Source of the DNA: JAIVJM01 sp963816985
GTDB taxonomy: Bacteria > Acidobacteriota > Blastocatellia > Pyrinomonadales > Pyrinomonadaceae
Length of the DNA: 64,000 nt
Assembly (NCBI GenBank): GCA_963816985.1
Contig: CAWFMF010000004.1
Coordinates: forward strand, 1,302,001-1,366,000
Reading direction: 5' to 3'
Shown here: positions 8,175 through 17,527 of the stretch, piece by piece
Position numbering within the stretch: position 1 is the stretch's first letter
Layout: the number at the start of each line of letters is the position of its first letter
Program-made: the position numbers and the translations under genes
Notes under the pieces: generated by a model
Database searches by the model: none
The model's input: only the letters and a program-made list of their open reading frames with translations
Told to the model about the DNA's origin: nothing

Positions 8175-9509
8175 ATGAAGTTCATCCGCTATTCAAAGTT
8201 CAAGGGCTTCGACGTGTCGGGGTTGAGTCTCGGCGACTTGATGGAGATGTTGCAGGACTCTCTGTTGCAGTCGGGGTACGACGACGATTACTACTGGACG
8301 CGGCAGCGGCAGGAGCCGGACTCTTCGCTGGACGCCCTGCGGCAGGCGCTCCTGCAAGCCCTCTTGGAGATGGGCGAGCTGAACGCGCGCGACGTGGAGG
8401 AGATGCTCGCGGAGAACAACGGGCAGTTCAAGGGCTCGCAACTCGAAGAGTTGCTCAACCAACTCATCGAGCGGATGGTGGAAGAAGGTTATCTGAAGTT
8501 GAGCGAGGAGCCCGCGACCGAGCGCGACCAACGCAGGCGGAGAGGCACGGGGCCGGGCGAGGTGGGCGAGCCCGCGCCGCGCGACGTGAAGTTCGAGGTG
8601 ACGGAGAAGGGCTTGGACTTCCTCGGCTACAAGACTTTGAGGAACCTTCTGGGGAGCATGGGCAAGAGTTCCGTCGGGCGGCACGACACGCCGCACCTCT
8701 CGACGGGCGTCGAGGCGGCGCAAGCCAGCAAGCCCTACGAGTTCGGCGATACCATCAACCTCGACGTGAACACGACGCTCCTCTCGGCCATCAGGCGCGA
8801 GGGGCTGGGCGTCCCGCTCAATCTCGAATACCGTGACCTGCACGTCCACCAGCAGGACTATCAATCGTCGTGCGCGACCGTCGTCATGCTCGACTGCTCG
8901 CACTCGATGATCCTCTACGGCGAAGACCGCTTCACGCCCGCCAAGAAGGTCGCGCTCGCGCTCTCGCACCTCATCCGCACGCAGTATCCGGGCGACTCAC
9001 TCAAAATCGTCCTCTTCCACGACGACGCGGAGGAGCTGCCGCTCGCGCGGCTGGCGACGACGCAGGTCGGCCCGTACCACACGAACACCGCCGAGGGCTT
9101 GAAGCTCGCGCGGCGTCTCTTGCAGGCGCAGCGCAAGGAGATGAAGCAGATCGTGATGGTGACGGACGGGAAGCCGACCGCCTGCTTCCTCGAAGGCGCG
9201 CCATCGGCGGCGGGCGGGCGTCGCTCGGCCCCCGGCTTCGGCGAGCTAAGGGGCGGGCGACGCCTCTACAAGAATTCGATGGGCAACGACCCCGTCGTGA
9301 TGGAGGCGACGTTCCGCGAGGTGCAGGCGTGCCGCAAGGCGGGCGTGATGATAAACACCTTCATGCTGGCGTCGGATTATTACTTGGTCGAGTTCGTCAA
9401 GCAGGTCTCGGCGATGACGAGCGGCAAGGCCTACTTCGCCACGCCCGGCAACCTCACGCAGTTCGTCCTCATAGACTTCCTCAAACGCAAGAAGAGCCGC
9501 GTCCGCTAG
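8175..9509 (+). CDS. VWA domain protein, partner of the ChlI-like ATPase
   Basis: 444 residues. The N-terminal 230 residues are charged and helical. The VWA domain begins near 233 with the MIDAS motif DCSHS (Asp240) and continues with GDSLKIVLFHDDAEELPL, THTNTAEGLKLA-like and IVMVTDGKPTA segments carrying the remaining metal-site residues. Such proteins act with MoxR/ChlI-type ATPases to remodel or activate client proteins. The stop is 12 bases from the end of the convergent purK gene. Confidence 0.85.
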   Translation: MKFIRYSKFKGFDVSGLSLGDLMEMLQDSLLQSGYDDDYYWTRQRQEPDSSLDALRQALLQALLEMGELNARDVEEMLAENNGQFKGSQLEELLNQLIERMVEEGYLKLSEEPATERDQRRRRGTGPGEVGEPAPRDVKFEVTEKGLDFLGYKTLRNLLGSMGKSSVGRHDTPHLSTGVEAAQASKPYEFGDTINLDVNTTLLSAIRREGLGVPLNLEYRDLHVHQQDYQSSCATVVMLDCSHSMILYGEDRFTPAKKVALALSHLIRTQYPGDSLKIVLFHDDAEELPLARLATTQVGPYHTNTAEGLKLARRLLQAQRKEMKQIVMVTDGKPTACFLEGAPSAAGGRRSAPGFGELRGGRRLYKNSMGNDPVVMEATFREVQACRKAGVMINTFMLASDYYLVEFVKQVSAMTSGKAYFATPGNLTQFVLIDFLKRKKSRVR

Positions 9510-9520
9510 TCAACACCAAT

Positions 9521-10663
9521 TCAAACTGTGGAGGAGAGCGCGTCGCGCGCGGCGAGGACGTTGCGGGCGGCCTCTTCCGCCGTCGCGGCGAGCGCCGTGA
9601 GGTGTCCCATCTTGCGGCCCGCGCGCGGCTCGGTCTTGCCGTAGAGGTGAAGTTTGACGCCCGAAGAGGCGCAGGCCGCTGCCCAACGCGGCTCGCCCGC
9701 GTGCCAGAGGTCGCCGAGCAGATTGGCCATCGCGGCGGGGCGGAGGAACTCGGTCGAGCCGAGCGGCAAGCCGCAGACGGCGCGCAGTTGTTGCTCGAAC
9801 TGGCTCGTGAGGCAGGCGTCAACGGTGAGGTGGCCGGAGTTGTGCGGGCGCGGAGCGAGTTCGTTGATGAGAAGGCCGCCGTCTCGCTTCAAGAAGAACT
9901 CGACGCACATCACGCCGACGACTTCGAGCGTTTCGAGGACGGCGCGCGCAATCTCCACGGCCTCACGCGCCGTCCGTTCGGAGACCGACGGCGAGGGCGC
10001 GATTGAGAGGTCGAGGATGTGTCGGCGGTGCGTGTTCTCGACGACGCCGTAGTGCTCGAACTCGCCTCCGAGCCCGCGCGCGGCGACGACCGAGACTTCG
10101 CGCTCGAAGTCCACGAAGGCTTCGAGCACGGCCTCGCGCTCGCCTAAGGCTTCGACCGCCGCGCTTACTTCTTCCGGCGTCGAGAGCTTCATCTGCCCCT
10201 TGCCGTCGTAGCCGAACCCGGCGGTCTTGAGCACCGAAGGGAGTCCGAGTTCCTCCACCGCCGCGCGCAAAGATTCAGCCGAAGTGACGTGACGAAAAGG
10301 GGCGAGAGGGAAGCCGTGCCGTGCGAGGAAAGTTTTTTCGCGGAGGCGGTGCTGCGCCGTGTGGAGGACGTGGCCGCTCGGACGCACGGGCGCGAACTGC
10401 GAGGCGGCCTCGACGCACGCGGCGGGGACGTTCTCGAACTCGAAGGTCACGACGCGCACATTGCGCGCGAACTCGCGCACGGCTTCGAGGTCTTCGTAAG
10501 GGCTCTCGTACTCGCGGTCGGCGACCTGTCCGGTGGGCGTGTCGGAGGCGGGCGAGAGCGTGTGGACGCGGTAGCCCATGCGGCGCGCGGCGATGGCGAA
10601 CATCCGACCGAGCTGGCCGCTGCCGAGCACGCCGATGGTCGCTCCGGGGAGGATGGCGTTCAT
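9521..10663 (-). CDS. purK: 5-(carboxyamino)imidazole ribonucleotide synthase
   Basis: 380 residues, the usual length. ATP-grasp enzyme: the N-terminal GVLGSGQLGRM nucleotide-like motif, KTAGFGYDGKGQ in the ATP-binding loop, and EFFLKRDGGLLINELAPRPHNSGH in the active site. It converts AIR, bicarbonate and ATP to N5-CAIR in purine synthesis, feeding PurE. The ATG overlaps the purE stop by 4 bases (ATGA), so the two are translationally coupled. Confidence 0.95.
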   Translation of the reverse strand: MNAILPGATIGVLGSGQLGRMFAIAARRMGYRVHTLSPASDTPTGQVADREYESPYEDLEAVREFARNVRVVTFEFENVPAACVEAASQFAPVRPSGHVLHTAQHRLREKTFLARHGFPLAPFRHVTSAESLRAAVEELGLPSVLKTAGFGYDGKGQMKLSTPEEVSAAVEALGEREAVLEAFVDFEREVSVVAARGLGGEFEHYGVVENTHRRHILDLSIAPSPSVSERTAREAVEIARAVLETLEVVGVMCVEFFLKRDGGLLINELAPRPHNSGHLTVDACLTSQFEQQLRAVCGLPLGSTEFLRPAAMANLLGDLWHAGEPRWAAACASSGVKLHLYGKTEPRAGRKMGHLTALAATAEEAARNVLAARDALSSTV

Positions 10664-11190
10664 TCGGGGAGCCGGGCCTCAAGGACTTTCGCGGTCTGCT
10701 CCGCGCGGAAGCGGCGGAGTTGGTCTCGGAGTTCGGGCCGCGCGTTGGAGAGGATGGCGACGGCGAGGAGCGCGGCGTTGGTCGCACCGGCCTGACCGAT
10801 GGCGAGCGTGCCGACGGGGACGCCCGCCGGCATCTGCACGATGGAGAGCAGAGAGTCCACGCCGCGCAAAGTCCGGCTCTCGACGGGGACGCCGAGCACG
10901 GGCACACACGTCTGCGCCGCGACCATGCCGGGCAGATGCGCCGCGCCGCCCGCGCCCGCGATGACGACTTCGAGGCCGCGACTCTCGGCGGTGGCCGCGA
11001 ACTCCGCCATCCACTGCGGCGTCCGGTGCGCCGAGACGACGAGGCATTCGTGCTCGACGCCGAACCGCTTCAAAGTCTCCGACGCGTGCCGCATCGTCTC
11101 CCAGTCCGAAGTGCTGCCCATGATGACGGCGACGAGCGTTGACTGCGTTGCGCTCCCGCCCTCCGCCGACGCTTTCTCTTCGGTATCCAT
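10660..11190 (-). CDS. purE: N5-CAIR mutase, class I PurE
   Basis: 176 residues. Active-site motifs VIMGSTSDWETM and VVSAHRTPQWM are followed by AGAGGAAHLPGMVAA. Together with purK next door, this indicates the two-step bacterial route from AIR to CAIR. A Ser/Ala/Glu-rich leader of about 18 residues precedes the core. It starts 24 bases downstream of the TonB-domain gene, so it may be read from the same minus-strand transcript. Confidence 0.95.
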   Translation of the reverse strand: MDTEEKASAEGGSATQSTLVAVIMGSTSDWETMRHASETLKRFGVEHECLVVSAHRTPQWMAEFAATAESRGLEVVIAGAGGAAHLPGMVAAQTCVPVLGVPVESRTLRGVDSLLSIVQMPAGVPVGTLAIGQAGATNAALLAVAILSNARPELRDQLRRFRAEQTAKVLEARLPE

Positions 11191-11214
11191 ATGCGGACTT
11201 TCGCTCGCCCCCGG

Positions 11215-12264
11215 TCAGTAGATGTTGTAGTTGTATTCGAAGATGACGAACTGCGAGACCGCGCGCCCGTCCTTCTGCGCGGGGTTGAATCTGACCTTCT
11301 GCGCCGCCGCTACGGACTTCTCCGTCAGGCCGTGTGGCAGGCCCTTGACGATCTGGATATTCTGGACCTCGCCCGAAGCGGCGAGGACGGCCAGCAGGCG
11401 CACCACGCCGCTCACGTTGAACCTCCGCGCCTCCTCGGTAAAGCCCGGTTCGGGCTTTTCGGTGATGGTCGCTTTCTTCTTCACTTCGGAATACCGGAAC
11501 GGCTTTGTGTAATCGTTGGCCGCCGCGATGCTGGTCCCGGCGGCGGGCGTCGCGACGCCCGTCTTGCCTCCCATGCCCGCGCCCGCGCCGCCCGCCTCCT
11601 TCGGCGGGGGGGCCGCGGTCGTCTTGAGGGCGAAGGAGTCTATGAACTGCTTGAGGCGCGGGTCGCTCGCGCCCGCGCCCAGCGCCGCCACGAGGTAGAC
11701 CCGCTCGCCGTCGGCGCAGACGTGGACGGAGCCGCGCACTCCCTTAAGTTTTACTGAATACTCGCGCGCCGGATGGCCGCTCAACTCTAACTCGCGTTGG
11801 TACATCATCTGCGCTTCGTGCTCGGCCCTCGACTTACCGATGAGCTTCTCACGTTCCATCCTCTCGGCTTCGGGGCGGACGACAAGCTCCCAGGCCAGCT
11901 CCGCCGCGGCGTCGAGGTGATGCATCCACGCGGGGAGGCGCACGCCCGCTTGATCGCCGGTGCCCAGACGAACCGCGCCGTAGTCGCCTTTCATCGCCCA
12001 GATAATGAAAGTCGTCCGGTCGTCCAACGCTACGGCGTAGCGGGTGCCCGAGGCTTTCAGCTCGCCCGCCTCGACGCTCTCCTCGGACGCGGTGGGCTGG
12101 CCGGGCATCTGCGCCGTGAACTCCTCGCCCGCGGGAGAGACGGTGACCCAGACGTCGGACTCCGGGGCGGGCGTCTGCGCGGCACCCGATTGCGCTGCGG
12201 ACGTCAACGCGCATGATAAGGCGGCGAGCGCCGCGAGCGCCGGACGTGTGAGAAATTTTGTCAT
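11215..12264 (-). CDS. Periplasmic protein with C-terminal TonB domain
   Basis: About 349 residues from the ATG at 12264, preferred over an upstream start at 12312 because it gives a clean signal peptide (MTKFLTRPALAALAALSCA) and has GGGAG upstream. The middle region (about residues 35-215) is an unrecognised domain. A Gly/Ala/Pro linker leads to a TonB C-terminal-like domain: PGFTEEARRFNVSGVVRLLA, then GLTEKSVAAAQKVRFNPA and VSQFVIFEYNYNIY. No N-terminal transmembrane anchor of the TonB type is present, so it is probably an envelope protein using this domain as a fold rather than a true energy transducer. Confidence 0.75.
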   Translation of the reverse strand: MTKFLTRPALAALAALSCALTSAAQSGAAQTPAPESDVWVTVSPAGEEFTAQMPGQPTASEESVEAGELKASGTRYAVALDDRTTFIIWAMKGDYGAVRLGTGDQAGVRLPAWMHHLDAAAELAWELVVRPEAERMEREKLIGKSRAEHEAQMMYQRELELSGHPAREYSVKLKGVRGSVHVCADGERVYLVAALGAGASDPRLKQFIDSFALKTTAAPPPKEAGGAGAGMGGKTGVATPAAGTSIAAANDYTKPFRYSEVKKKATITEKPEPGFTEEARRFNVSGVVRLLAVLAASGEVQNIQIVKGLPHGLTEKSVAAAQKVRFNPAQKDGRAVSQFVIFEYNYNIY

Positions 12265-12327
12265 CGCTTTAACTCCCGGAACGCGGCGACCCGGCGGAGG
12301 GCCGTCGGGCATCGTCCGACCTCCCGG

Positions 12328-12648
12328 CTACATCGCTTCCAGCGTTTCGACGAAGTCCCCGTAGAAGCCGATGAACACGTCCCGCCCCGCCTTTGACGAG
12401 ACGGCGAGTCCGAACCTGCGCGTCTCTTCGTCGAAAACGATTTTATAGCCCGCGCCGTCCGCAGGCGACTCCTCCAGCACGAGCCACAGCTCTACCGTCC
12501 GGCCCTCGTCGAAGCTGTCGTCGTAAACCCGCCTCTCCGGCGTGACGAGGCACTTCTTCAAATCCACGCCGTGGTTGTTTGAGAGTGACCAATCATCCCC
12601 GACCTCGGCGGAGATGAGTTCGGTGATTTCGTTTGGCGTCATCAACAC
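12328..12648 (-). CDS. Hypothetical protein (106 aa)
   Basis: Unrecognised small protein starting MLMTPNEITELISAEVGDDW from a GTG with GGGAG 5 bases upstream; an ATG two codons later is possible. It is acidic, with no signal peptide, and has alternating hydrophobic strands (TVELWLVLEE, YKIVFDEE, RFGLAV) suggesting a compact alpha/beta fold. It lies between the DinB-like and TonB-domain genes in the same orientation. Confidence 0.65.
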   Translation of the reverse strand: MLMTPNEITELISAEVGDDWSLSNNHGVDLKKCLVTPERRVYDDSFDEGRTVELWLVLEESPADGAGYKIVFDEETRRFGLAVSSKAGRDVFIGFYGDFVETLEAM

Positions 12649-12672
12649 CGCGCTCCCGACCGCGCGCGCCGC

Positions 12673-13203
12673 TCACAGGTATCTCTCGCGCAGCACGTTG
12701 ACGTGGTGGGCCTCGTGCCCGGCGAGGATGTAGGCGAGGGCGCGGACGCTGACCTCGTAGTCGTTGGCCGTGCCGCGCCGGAGCCAGGCCTCTTGGCTGA
12801 GGTGTCGGAGGAGCGAGAGCGTCGCGCGGCGGACGTACTCGAACTCAGCGGCGAGGTCGCCGAGGCGGCGCGTGCTGAAGGTCGCGCCGCTCATGTAGTC
12901 GTCCTGATCCATGCCGGGGAGGTTCTGCTTGTCGCCGCGCGCGATGCAGAGCGCGCGGTAGGAGAAGATGCGCTCGGCGTCGGTCATGTGGCCGACGACC
13001 TCCTTGATGCTCCACTTGCCGGGCTCGTAGCTAAAATCTTCGCGCGCGGCGGGGACGTTGCGGAGCAGCGCGAGCGTCTCGTCGAGCTGACGGCTCAGAG
13101 TCCCGACCACGTCGCCGTCGGGCACGAGCGAGACGTAAGTTTCGTAAAACGACGCGTACTCTTCCGCCGAGGGACGCACGGCGGCGGGGGCGTTGGCTGT
13201 CAT
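12673..13203 (-). CDS. DinB-like metal-dependent four-helix protein
   Basis: 176 residues. The DinB/YfiT superfamily pattern is visible: LDETLALL early, KWSIKEVVGHMTDAERIF with the first metal His, and AGHEAHHVNVLRERYL at the C-terminus with the other His ligands. Members bind a divalent metal, and some are thiol-dependent transferases; a specific reaction cannot be assigned. Start ATG at 13203, preceded by GGAGA. Confidence 0.8.
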   Translation of the reverse strand: MTANAPAAVRPSAEEYASFYETYVSLVPDGDVVGTLSRQLDETLALLRNVPAAREDFSYEPGKWSIKEVVGHMTDAERIFSYRALCIARGDKQNLPGMDQDDYMSGATFSTRRLGDLAAEFEYVRRATLSLLRHLSQEAWLRRGTANDYEVSVRALAYILAGHEAHHVNVLRERYL

Positions 13204-13227
13204 GACAATCTCTCCTTAAAGATTAAA

Positions 13228-13300
13228 AAGGGAAAGGGAAAGGCGAAGGGGTAAAGGGATGAACGAATCTTTCCCCTTTACCCGTCTCCCCTCCGCCCCG
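13228..13300. repeat. Palindromic element, family F copy 2
   Basis: Purine-rich left arm (AAAAAGG GAAAGGG AAAGGCG AAGGGGT AAAGGGA) and pyrimidine-rich right arm (ATCTTTC CCCTTTA CCCGTCT CCCC) in 7-base units, lying between icd and the DinB-like gene. A related element is at 33165-33262. Confidence 0.7.
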
Positions 13301-13309
13301 CTCTGTTTC

Positions 13310-14764
13310 TTATTCCTGCGCGTGCGAGTACCCGGCCTTGCCGTCGAAGTCGCAGAGGTTCTCGGTCTTGATGAAGTCGAAGCCCGCCTCGGCGACGCGC
13401 GCGAGGAGCGCGGCGATCTGCGCGTGCGAGACGGGCGCGACGCCCGACTCGGAGACGAAGCGGCAGCGCCAGTGGTCGGAGCAGAAGGTCTCGGTGTGGC
13501 CGCCCGGCCAGACCTTGACGCCGCGATTGCTGATGGAGGTCAGCTTCAAACCGCTGCCGTTGACCTGCGTCATCGCCTCGCCGAGCTGGTCGGCTGAGCC
13601 TTCAGTCCAGTCGAGGTACACGTCCACGCCGACCGTCTCTTTATTCGCCGCCACGGTCTCGCGCGCCATGCGGCTTGAGAACGCGGCCTCGCCGCCCTCG
13701 CCCGCCTTGTACGCGACGGCCTTCAAGGTCTCCGGCTTCTGCCCGACGCGCTCAATCACGGCGTCGGCGAACTCGCGCGTCCCGACCTTCTGCTTGCTCA
13801 CGCCCTCCTTGTAGATGTCGTAGGTATGAACGCCGTCCTCCATCGTCCGCAGCCAAGCGTTGTGCGCGCGCTCGGCGGCCTCGGTCTGCCCGATGTGGAC
13901 GAGCATCAGCACAGCGCCGAGGAAGAGTCCCGAAGGGTTCGCCATGTTCTGCCCGGCGCGACGCGGCGCGCTGCCGTGGATGGCCTCGAACATGGCGATG
14001 GAGTCGCCGATGTTGGCCGACCCGGCGAGGCCGACCGACCCCGCGATCTGCGCGGCCACGTCCGAGAGCACGTCGCCGTAGAGGTTCGGCAAGACCACGA
14101 CATCAAAGTTCTCCGGCGTGTCGGCGAGTTTGGCCGCGCCGATGTCCACAATCCAGTGCTCGTTCTCGATGTCCGGGTATTCGGGCGCAATCTCTTCAAA
14201 GACCTTGTGGAAGAGGCCGTCCGTAATCTTCATGATGTTGTCTTTGGTGAAGCACGTCACCTTCTTGCGGTTGTTGCGCCGCGCGTACTCGAAGGCGTAG
14301 CGGACGATCTTCTCCGTGCCGGGCCGCGAGATGAGCTTCAAACACTGAGTGACCTGCCCCGTCTGCCGGTACTCGATGCCGCCGTACACGTCCTCCTCGT
14401 TCTCGCGGACGATGACGACATCCATAACGGGGTGCTTCGTCTCCACGAACGGGTGATAAGAGACGCACGGGCGCACATTGGCGTAGAGGCCGAAGGTCTT
14501 CCGCACCGTCACGTTCAGGCTCTTGTAGCCCCCGCCCTGCGGCGTCGTAATCGGCGCTTTCAAAAATACTTTGGTGCGCCTCAGCGACTCGAACGCGCGC
14601 GGCTCTATCCCCGCCGGGTTCCCCGCCAGATAGACCTTCTCGCCGATCTCGATGGTGTCAATCTCCAACTCCGCGCCCGCCGCCTCGATGATGCGCAGCG
14701 TCGCCTCCATGATCTCCGGCCCGATGCCGTCGCCGTGCGCGACCGTGATAGGTGTCTTAGCCAT
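13310..14764 (-). CDS. icd: NADP-dependent isocitrate dehydrogenase, long form
   Basis: 484 residues, matching the longer isocitrate dehydrogenase type with an extra C-terminal domain rather than the 415-residue E. coli form. Motifs: HGDGIGPEIMEA at the N-terminus, VIVRENEEDVYGGIEYRQTG at the substrate site, NLYGDVLSDVAAQIAGSVGL, and FEAIHGSAPRRAGQNMANPSG-like NADP/metal region. It oxidises isocitrate to 2-oxoglutarate in the TCA cycle. It is the first gene of a co-directional minus-strand run reaching purK, although the F element separates it from the rest. Confidence 0.92.
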   Translation of the reverse strand: MAKTPITVAHGDGIGPEIMEATLRIIEAAGAELEIDTIEIGEKVYLAGNPAGIEPRAFESLRRTKVFLKAPITTPQGGGYKSLNVTVRKTFGLYANVRPCVSYHPFVETKHPVMDVVIVRENEEDVYGGIEYRQTGQVTQCLKLISRPGTEKIVRYAFEYARRNNRKKVTCFTKDNIMKITDGLFHKVFEEIAPEYPDIENEHWIVDIGAAKLADTPENFDVVVLPNLYGDVLSDVAAQIAGSVGLAGSANIGDSIAMFEAIHGSAPRRAGQNMANPSGLFLGAVLMLVHIGQTEAAERAHNAWLRTMEDGVHTYDIYKEGVSKQKVGTREFADAVIERVGQKPETLKAVAYKAGEGGEAAFSSRMARETVAANKETVGVDVYLDWTEGSADQLGEAMTQVNGSGLKLTSISNRGVKVWPGGHTETFCSDHWRCRFVSESGVAPVSHAQIAALLARVAEAGFDFIKTENLCDFDGKAGYSHAQE

Positions 14765-15132
14765 ATCGAAGAAATGTCGCCCCTTCCCGTCCCTTTAAAT
14801 TTTTACCGAAGACCCGCCGAGCACTCGCCGAAAGCGCCCCTCAGAAACCACTAAATAATCTTCCCACGAGAGAACTGGAGATATAACATTCCCTCGACGG
14901 AAATGACAATCGCCGCCGCCCTTGCGCGCCCGCAATCATGGACGCATCAGTTGTCCCGCAAATACTCCGATAATAGTCATCCTTGAATTACCGCATATTA
15001 AGGGGACTTATTTTTTCCCTTGTCATGCAATATAATGTGCGCCTGTTATAGAAGACTGCTGTATTTGGAAATAATTCCAATGAATCAGTTTAAAGAAACC
15101 ATTTTCGTGAGAGGCGAGTATTTTCGCATTAG
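14765..15132. other. Left edge of the AT-richer island; no gene seen
   Basis: About 370 bases in which the base composition drops. Nothing protein-coding is supported. A TATAAT hexamer at 15031-15036 is a plausible -10 for the vsr/methyltransferase transcript. I see no obvious direct repeat matching the right edge near 18.05 kb. Confidence 0.4.
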
Positions 15133-15563
15133 AAGCGAGACAGCGGACGAGAAAACTACGACCCTCTTTCTCCAAAACAAAGAAGCGAGCGGATGAGCCG
15201 GGTTCGTGGAAAGGATACAAAGCCCGAACTGCAAATCCGCCGTCTGGTTTGGTCGCTCGGCTATAGGTATCGACTTCACTCCAAAAAACTACCGGGTCGT
15301 CCCGACCTAGTGTTCCCCGGTAGGAAGAGAGGCATGTTATACAAGGTGCTTTGCCATAACATTGAAAACTGCCTCATACAGATGCCGATGTAAGAGTTGA
15401 ATTTTGGAAGCCAAAGTTGGAAAGCAACAAGCGGCGGGACGTGCTAAATCAACGGCTGCTCCATGAGAGGGGCTGGGACTATCAAGTTATCTGGGAGTGC
15501 CAGATTAAAGATAAGGAAGCAATAACTACGCGAGTAGTTAATTTTTTGGAGGGCATGAGGTGA
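15133..15563 (+). pseudogene. vsr: Broken very-short-patch-repair endonuclease (Vsr)
   Basis: The N-terminal half reads DPLSPKQRSERMSRVRG, then KDTKPELQIRRLVWSLGYRY and LPGRPDLVF, the standard Vsr start including the PD motif. The ATG at 15193 falls inside this conserved region, so the true start upstream is lost. Around 15335-15385 the frame is disturbed where GCFWH...CPHT is expected; remnants read KLPHT. The C-terminal part VEFWKPKLESNKRRDVLNQ, then GWDYQVIWECQI, is intact in another frame. The stop overlaps the methyltransferase GTG by 4 bases. Vsr nicks T:G mismatches made by deamination at the partner methyltransferase site. Confidence 0.8.
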
Positions 15564-16708
15564 GAGCAGTTAAATTGTTCGGGGGCGCGGGCGGGTTAGC
15601 TATGGGAATGTCCGCGGCTAGATTTAGCCATGTTGGCGTTGTCGAATACGACAAGGACGCATGTGACACTATCCGCGAAAACCAAAAGCTCGGCATAGAG
15701 CCGGTAGCCCACTGGCCGTTGTATCAAGCCGAGGTAACCAAGTTAGACTATTCACTCATCCCCCGTGTACTTCATGTCCTGGCGGGCGGGCCTCCCTGCC
15801 AGCCTTTTTCCTTGGGTGGTAAGCATCGCGGACACCAAGACGCGCGGGATATGTTTCCCGAAGCCGTCCGAGCGGTGCGGGAGCTACAGCCGCGAGCTTT
15901 TATTTTCGAGAACGTTAACGGGGGCTGACACGCAAAATCATTCGCCAATTATTTTGAATACATTAAGCTGCAACTTCGTCATCCGACCGTCATAAGGAAG
16001 AGCGACGAAGATTGGCCCGACCATTTCGCGCGACTCGAAAAGCACCACACGGAAGGTAAGGATGCCGACCTTCAATACAAAGTAGTAGTGGAGCTCTTGA
16101 ACGCCGCTAATTTCGGAGTACCGCAGCGCCGGGAGAGGGTATTCTTAGTCGGCTTCCGTTCCGACCTGAATATCGGTTGGTCGTTCCCTAAGCCTACTCA
16201 CTCCCATGAATCGCTGTTGTGGCATCAATGGGTGAGCGGCGACTATTGGGACATTCATAAGGTAGCGACAAGAAACCGCCCGGAATTACCGCCTAAGTTG
16301 CGCGCGCGAGTTGATGTTCTTAAATCCCTAGTCATTCCCCCACCACTTAAGCCGTGGGGAACAGTGCGGGACGCCATTTCAGACCTGCCTGATCCCACTA
16401 AAGAAGGTGCGGCATCTCATATCCTCAACCATAAATATATCCCCGGCGCGAGAACATATCCCGGACATACCGGCAGCCCGCTCGATGAACCAGCCAAGAC
16501 GTTGAAGGCCGGTGATCATGGCGTTCCGGGTGGTGAGAATATGCTCGCGCTCCCAAGTGGAGAGGTGCGCTAATTAACCGTCAGGGAGAGCGCCCGTCTC
16601 CAAACCTTTCCCAATGAATATTCTTTCCCGGTGTCATGGACTGAGACTATGCGACAACTTGGTAACGCAGTCCCGGTGAAACTCGGACATGCGGTGGCTG
16701 AAGCATAA
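15560..16708 (+). pseudogene. DNA (cytosine-5) methyltransferase interrupted by two in-frame stops
   Basis: All C5-methyltransferase motifs lie in one frame: FGGAGGLAMGMSAARF (motif I), GGPPCQPFSLGGKHRG with the catalytic Cys (IV), PRAFIFENVNG (VI), NAANFGVPQRRERVFLVG (VIII) and MRQLGNAVPV (X). Two stops break it. A TGA at 15926-15928 is explained if a G run is two bases and an A run one base too long. A TAA at 16571-16573 stands where the YLTVRE-type Tyr is expected. About 382 codons overall. It is the modification half of the decayed system; the recognition site cannot be read from sequence. Confidence 0.85.
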
Positions 16709-16748
16709 GACAAACCATTGTGGACTTCACCTAGAGGAGAAGCTTACT

Positions 16749-17527
16749 GTGAGCGATGACACTCCTGATGTCCTAGACGAAGATGATGTTGAAGCAGCGG
16801 AAGCAGCGGCGGCGTTTGCCCGGCCTCCTATCGGTGCCGTCACTCCGATACGTGAGGAGAAAGCAGAGCCTTTTGTCTTTCGCTTTGAGGTCGGCCCCGC
16901 GATTCTAATTCAACTGTTAGAGAAGCTTAACGGGTTAGCAATACGTCCTTTTGAGGATTGTTTGGACGCCGGACATCACGGTTTCTAACAACTAAGGCGC
17001 GGCGTTTACATAGTAATCCACTTCTCAGCTTATCGTTGGGCAGAGATGAAGGAAACTTGAGGCTGGATTCCTGCTGAGATGGGGTGTCGGTTCGCTTATG
17101 TGGAAGACCCGTCGCTCGTAGATATGGCGGAACAGGCGTTGATTAGATTTTTTGACGCCCGCGGTGAAGCTGACTGGAACAGCAGCGGGTTTGGTTCAAA
17201 GACAACCGGATACGCCGCGCTGGAACGCGCGGCGCAAATTGGGATACGGAATTCCCCTCCAATTTGGACTGGCTTATCGAAGCGGGCTCTGCTGTCCCCA
17301 TTTCACTAGTTATGTTGATCAGGATGATTGCTCGTAATGCTCCGATTCCCTTTTCAATTCCTACTAAGCATCGTCCCGCCTTTACCGCTTCTCATACCGC
17401 GACGCTCAATGTACCGGTGGTGACGCAATCGTTCAAACAATGGGTAAGCTATGTCCAGCGGAATTTGACCGTCGGTTGGGCGGTCGAGGAGCAACCGCGA
17501 GGCTGGTATATCGTCCCTAATTCATAG
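16749..17527 (+). pseudogene. Broken type II restriction endonuclease, probably Eco29kI-like (GIY-YIG)
   Basis: The GTG at 16749 follows GAGGAGA and lies just after the methyltransferase. The frame reads FVFRFEVGPAILIQLLEKLN, then stops at 16986 where GF-Tyr-QL is expected. VYI at about 17005 may start the GIY-YIG core, followed by another stop. CRFAYVEDPSLVDMAEQALI, FFDARGEADWNSSGFGSK follow. One missing A near 17236 then moves the frame to WDTEFPSNLDWLIEAG, ending EEQPRGWYIVPNS. The order and the WN-SGFGSK, VEDPSLVD blocks resemble my memory of Eco29kI-type enzymes; this is an inference to be tested. It cannot be functional as read. Confidence 0.6.

Noticed and set aside
6028..9509. Chlorophyll or bacteriochlorophyll synthesis from the magnesium-chelatase-like genes
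   Set aside because: No other pigment genes are present and only I-like and VWA-like subunits are seen; such pairs are common in non-phototrophs.
15023..15279. Minus-strand ORFs over the vsr region
   Set aside because: They are opposite to clear Vsr coding sequence and have no ribosome site or recognisable content.
15926..16988. Stop codons read as amino acids (recoded TAA/TGA) in the methyltransferase and restriction genes
   Set aside because: Two TAA codons do stand where Tyr is expected, but other genes in the window end in TAA, and nearby run-length lesions explain the rest as errors or decay.
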